From Corynebacterium lactis RW2-5 (GTDB lineage: Bacteria; Actinomycetota; Actinomycetes; Mycobacteriales; Mycobacteriaceae): a DNA stretch of 64,000 nucleotides. The notes under the pieces are model-generated. The model searched no databases. It was not told the DNA's origin and saw only the letters and a program-made list of their open reading frames with translations. The position numbers and the translations under genes were made by a program. Below are positions 61,093 to 64,000 of this stretch, piece by piece. The stretch's first letter is position 1. Each line of letters opens with the position of its first letter. The stretch is taken from the NCBI RefSeq assembly GCF_001274895.1, contig NZ_CP006841.1, positions 1,984,001-2,048,000 of the forward strand, in the 5' to 3' direction.

Positions 61093-62222
61093 CTCTCAGC
61101 CTGCTGCTCTGCCATTCGCCAACGAATGCCCGCTTCGAGGAAGCCGTCAATGTCGCCGTCCAAAACCGCTTGCGGGTTGTTGACCTCGAACTCGGTGCGA
61201 AGATCCTTGACCATCTGGTAGGGGTGCAGCACGTAGGAACGCATCTGGTTACCCCACGAAGCATTACCTCCGGCGCCCAGCGCATCGAGCTCGGCGCGCT
61301 CTTCCTGGCGCTTGCGCTCCAACAGCTTCGCCTGCAACACCCGCATGGCCGAAGCCTTGTTCTGATGCTGCGACTTCTCATTCTGACAGGTCACCACAAT
61401 TCCCGTCGGGATATGCGTCAGGCGCACGGCGGAGTCCGTGGTGTTCACAGACTGTCCGCCAGGCCCCGAGGAACGGTACACATCGACGCGGATGTCCGTC
61501 TCCGGGATATCGATATGGTCGGTCTCCTCGACCACCGGCAGCACCTCAACCTCAGCAAACGACGTCTGGCGGCGACCCTGGTTGTCGAAGGGACTGATAC
61601 GGACAAGCCTATGGGCTCCCTGCTCGACGGAGAGCGTGCCGTACATATATTCGCCATGCACGACGAAGGTCGCCGACTTAATACCAGCTTCCTCAGCGTA
61701 GGAAGTGTCGTAGACCTCGACCTTATTGCCGTTCTTATCGGCCCAGCGGAGGTACATGCGCATCAGCATCTCGGCCCAGTCAGCTGCATCCACACCACCA
61801 GCGCCGGAACGGATGTTAATCACTGCTTCACGCTCGTCGTAAGGCCCCGAAAGCATGGTCGTGACCTCGAGGGATTCGATGTCCCCGCGCAGTTCGGAAC
61901 GTTCTGCATCCGCCAGCTCAACGGCGTCTGGGTCCTGTTCCTCCTCGGCGAGTTCGTACATGACCGCGACGTCGTCAAGCCGAGCGCGAATCGAAGCAAT
62001 CTTCTTCATCTTTGCCTGCGCCTGCGACAGCGCGCTGGTTACCTGCTGAGCATGGTCGGGATCATCCCACAAAGAGGGGTCTGCCGCCTGTGCTTCGAGT
62101 TCCCTGGTACGGTCCGAGAGCTCCTCAACGTCGACCACCTTCTCAATGGTAGTCAGAGTTGCGTCGAGTTCTTTGAGGTCAGCAGTCACTTCCGGATTCA
62201 CGGATACCACCTTAGCTTCCAT
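61089..62222 (-). CDS. prfB: Peptide chain release factor 2
   Basis: 377 aa from ATG 62222. RF2 recognises UGA/UAA. Domain order: helical domain 1 ([24 protein letters not shown]), SPF codon-recognition motif [26 protein letters not shown] and catalytic GGQ in [42 protein letters not shown]. The gene is one uninterrupted frame: the programmed +1 frameshift found in most bacterial prfB genes is not present, as is usual for actinobacteria. Divergent from the IMPase gene by only 29 bp. Confidence 0.97.
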   Translation of the reverse strand: MEAKVVSVNPEVTADLKELDATLTTIEKVVDVEELSDRTRELEAQAADPSLWDDPDHAQQVTSALSQAQAKMKKIASIRARLDDVAVMYELAEEEQDPDAVELADAERSELRGDIESLEVTTMLSGPYDEREAVINIRSGAGGVDAADWAEMLMRMYLRWADKNGNKVEVYDTSYAEEAGIKSATFVVHGEYMYGTLSVEQGAHRLVRISPFDNQGRRQTSFAEVEVLPVVEETDHIDIPETDIRVDVYRSSGPGGQSVNTTDSAVRLTHIPTGIVVTCQNEKSQHQNKASAMRVLQAKLLERKRQEERAELDALGAGGNASWGNQMRSYVLHPYQMVKDLRTEFEVNNPQAVLDGDIDGFLEAGIRWRMAEQQAES

Positions 62223-62251
62223 GCAAGCTTTAGAGCGAGAAACGGTGCACA

Positions 62252-63124
62252 ATGGTACCTATGCCTGAACCGACCGCCGACGCCACCGCCGCATCCCACG
62301 AACTCGACGCCTTCATCGGACAGCTGTCCGAATCCATCGCGGCGTCCGATACCGCCATCGCCGTGGCGATTGTTAAGAGAGCTGCCTCGATCGCCTCCGA
62401 GATGCGGGCGGAGGGCCTGGTCAAGCAATTTAAAACCTCAATCTCTGATGTTGTCACGGCCGCTGACCGAGCGGCGGAGAAGTTCGTCGTCGACGCGCTG
62501 GCCCGACTCCGCCCGAACGATGGCATCCTCGGAGAGGAGGGCTCCGCCAAGGAGTCTCAGTCCGGGCGCACTTGGGTAATCGACCCGGTCGACGGCACCT
62601 ACAACTTCACCTCTGGCTCGGACTATTGGTGCAGCGCGTTGGCCCTCGTAATCGGCGATGTCAACGACCCCGAGGACCTTATCCTCGGCGCGGTCCACCG
62701 CCCCGCCAGTGGAGAAACCTGGATCGGAGGACCCGAACTCCCGACCACCCGCATCAACCTCAACGGCACGGTCGACGACGTCCAGGTGGAGAACCTTCCG
62801 CTGGGCGAGGTCTGCGCTGCAACGTACCTGCACACCACCGTGGTCGGCTCCGCGGACGAGCAGGAAGCCACCGCCACTCGTTCCTGGCTCGACGCCGTTT
62901 CTCGCTGCGCGACCTGGCGCATGCTCGGCTCTGCATCCGTGGACATGGCGGGCGTTGTCGACGGCCGCCTGGGCGTGTGGTTCCAGCGGGACGTCGCTCC
63001 GTGGGACTGGCTGCCCGGTCGCGCGCTCATCGAGGGGGCGGGCGGCGACTGCGCAGCCGTCGGCCGCTGGAAGATTGTCGGCTCTCTGGGACAAGTCGCC
63101 GAGCTGCGCGAAGTGCTGAAGTAG
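62252..63124 (+). CDS. Inositol monophosphatase family protein
   Basis: 290 aa from ATG 62252 (ATG 62261 also possible). Mg2+/Li+-dependent phosphatase: [28 protein letters not shown] (about residues 96-100), metal-binding [27 protein letters not shown], and C-terminal [43 protein letters not shown]. Substrate may be inositol-1-phosphate, feeding mycothiol and phosphatidylinositol lipids, as suggested for the C. glutamicum neighbour of prfB. 9 bp upstream of hisN. No Shine-Dalgarno seen. Confidence 0.9.
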   Translation: MVPMPEPTADATAASHELDAFIGQLSESIAASDTAIAVAIVKRAASIASEMRAEGLVKQFKTSISDVVTAADRAAEKFVVDALARLRPNDGILGEEGSAKESQSGRTWVIDPVDGTYNFTSGSDYWCSALALVIGDVNDPEDLILGAVHRPASGETWIGGPELPTTRINLNGTVDDVQVENLPLGEVCAATYLHTTVVGSADEQEATATRSWLDAVSRCATWRMLGSASVDMAGVVDGRLGVWFQRDVAPWDWLPGRALIEGAGGDCAAVGRWKIVGSLGQVAELREVLK

Positions 63125-63133
63125 GATTACCGC

Positions 63134-63976
63134 ATGGCCTCCGACTCCACCGCGCCCACCGCATCCACCGACTCCACCGCATACTCCGCAGACCTCGAAC
63201 TCGCCCTCCAGCTTGCCGACGCCGCCGACGCCCTGACCATGCAGCGCTTCGAGGCGGAAAACCTCGTCGTCGAATCTAAGCCGGACCTCACTCCGGTGTC
63301 CGACGCGGATATTGCGTGCGAGAAGCTACTGCGCGAGCGGCTCGACGAGGTTCGCCCGGATGACGAAGTCCTCGGCGAGGAATTCGGCGGTGAAGCGACC
63401 TTTGAGGGGCGCCAGTGGGTGATCGACCCCATCGATGGCACGAAGAACTTCGTCCGAAACGTACCGGTCTGGGCTACCCTAATTGCGCTCCTGGAAGATG
63501 GAAAGCCAGTGGTCGGCGTCGTCTCAGCGCCGGCGCTGGGCCGTCGCTGGTGGGCGGCGAAAGGCGCTGGTGCGCACAAGCGCGTGCAGGTCGGCACGCT
63601 CGACACCACCCGCCCCATCGAGGTCTCGAAGGTCGCAAACATCTCCGACTGCTCTATCTCCAACTCCTCGCTCACCGGTTGGGCTGAGCGCGGCCTGCGG
63701 GAAAACTTCATCGCACTGACCGACGATGCGTGGCGCCTGCGCAGCTTCGGTGATTTCTTTTCGTACTGCCTGGTCGCGGAGGGCGCTGTCGATGTCGCGG
63801 CGGAGCCGGAGGTCTCTCTGTGGGACCTCGCGGCGCTGGCGATTCTCGTCGAGGAGGCCGGCGGCCGCTTCACATCCCTGAACGGCGTCGACGGCCCGCA
63901 CGGTGGCAACGCTGTCGCAACGAATGGGCTCCTCCACGACTCCGTCGTAAAGCGAATTGGCGCGGGGCAGGGATAA
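63134..63976 (+). CDS. hisN: Histidinol-phosphatase HisN-like, inositol monophosphatase fold
   Basis: 280 aa. [96 protein letters not shown] and [28 protein letters not shown] are the HisN branch of the IMPase family, responsible for dephosphorylating histidinol phosphate in actinobacteria. Ser/Thr/Ala-rich N-terminal 18 residues. It follows the other IMPase gene after 9 bp, so they form an operon. Ends 24 bases before the window edge. Confidence 0.88.
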   Translation: MASDSTAPTASTDSTAYSADLELALQLADAADALTMQRFEAENLVVESKPDLTPVSDADIACEKLLRERLDEVRPDDEVLGEEFGGEATFEGRQWVIDPIDGTKNFVRNVPVWATLIALLEDGKPVVGVVSAPALGRRWWAAKGAGAHKRVQVGTLDTTRPIEVSKVANISDCSISNSSLTGWAERGLRENFIALTDDAWRLRSFGDFFSYCLVAEGAVDVAAEPEVSLWDLAALAILVEEAGGRFTSLNGVDGPHGGNAVATNGLLHDSVVKRIGAGQG

Positions 63977-64000
63977 ATAGCTACCAGCCGAGCTAACTGC

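Noticed and set aside
62100..62222. Programmed +1 frameshift in prfB
   Set aside because: The gene is a single open frame from ATG 62222 and no internal UGA with a slippery CUU is present.

Overview
This window is 64 kb of ordinary, gene-dense chromosome from a high-GC (roughly 60%) actinobacterium, most likely a Corynebacterium. That rests on a methionine/alanine importer of MetPS type, a gluconeogenic GapB-type GAPDH, a mycothiol S-conjugate amidase, two HNH/DUF222-like endonucleases, and gene orders I remember from corynebacteria and mycobacteria (ppx-DUF501-ftsB-eno-lytic transglycosylase-mazG-mfd-tetR-tRNA-Gln-glmU-prs-rplY-pth, and greA-DUF4307-mca). The class III ribonucleotide reductase (nrdDG) suggests the organism can make dNTPs without oxygen. 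The species is not settled by the sequence. I saw no prophage, insertion sequence, CRISPR array or rRNA.

Layout. 0-9.8 kb: end of a TIGR01777 epimerase, a photolyase with no canonical start codon, an MMPL exporter, a TetR-MFS efflux pair with a large palindromic operator, a GNAT, a LysR-like effector domain without HTH, DUF5997 and a PcaD-like hydrolase. 9.8-19 kb: acyl-CoA dehydrogenase, metPS, enoyl-CoA hydratase, GNAT, nrdDG, HNH endonuclease. 19-30 kb: glyA, coaA, short-chain cis-prenyl synthase, aroG behind a ribosome-mediated attenuator, mca, greA, a decayed hydrolase gene, a BI-1 protein, an aldehyde dehydrogenase and a tRNA-Leu(UAA). 30-43.4 kb: the conserved ppx to rplY block. 43.4-47.1 kb: a siderophore/heme-type ABC importer. 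47-54.6 kb: pth, AI-2E-family transporter, gapB, HAD phosphatase, RF3, and ribM under an FMN riboswitch. 54.8-64 kb: YwiC-like protein, HIBYL-CoA hydrolase, PPK2, ftsX, ftsE, HNH endonuclease, prfB and two inositol-phosphatase-family genes.

The strongest new-looking signals are regulatory or genome-scale. (1) The aroG leader encodes the peptide MRMWRFYFAKAPVTRQT, followed by a three-helix fold and an intrinsic terminator: an attenuator reading Trp, Phe and Tyr together. (2) An 11-mer, CGTCGGCAAGC, and its core 10-mer occur at least 18 times on both strands and in several reading frames, far above chance, like a DNA-uptake or other genome-wide signal. (3) Several near-perfect palindromes sit on promoters or start codons (tetR/MFS pair, ywiC-like gene, metPS, HIBYL-CoA hydrolase, mca/DUF4307).

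Functionally the window combines central metabolism (enolase, GapB, GlyA, PRPP, DAHP synthase), envelope and division functions (GlmU, prenyl synthase, FtsB, FtsEX), DNA repair and transcription coupling (photolyase, Mfd, MazG, GreA), translation termination and recycling (RF2, RF3, Pth, L25), and nutrient uptake (MetPS, RibM, ABC importer).
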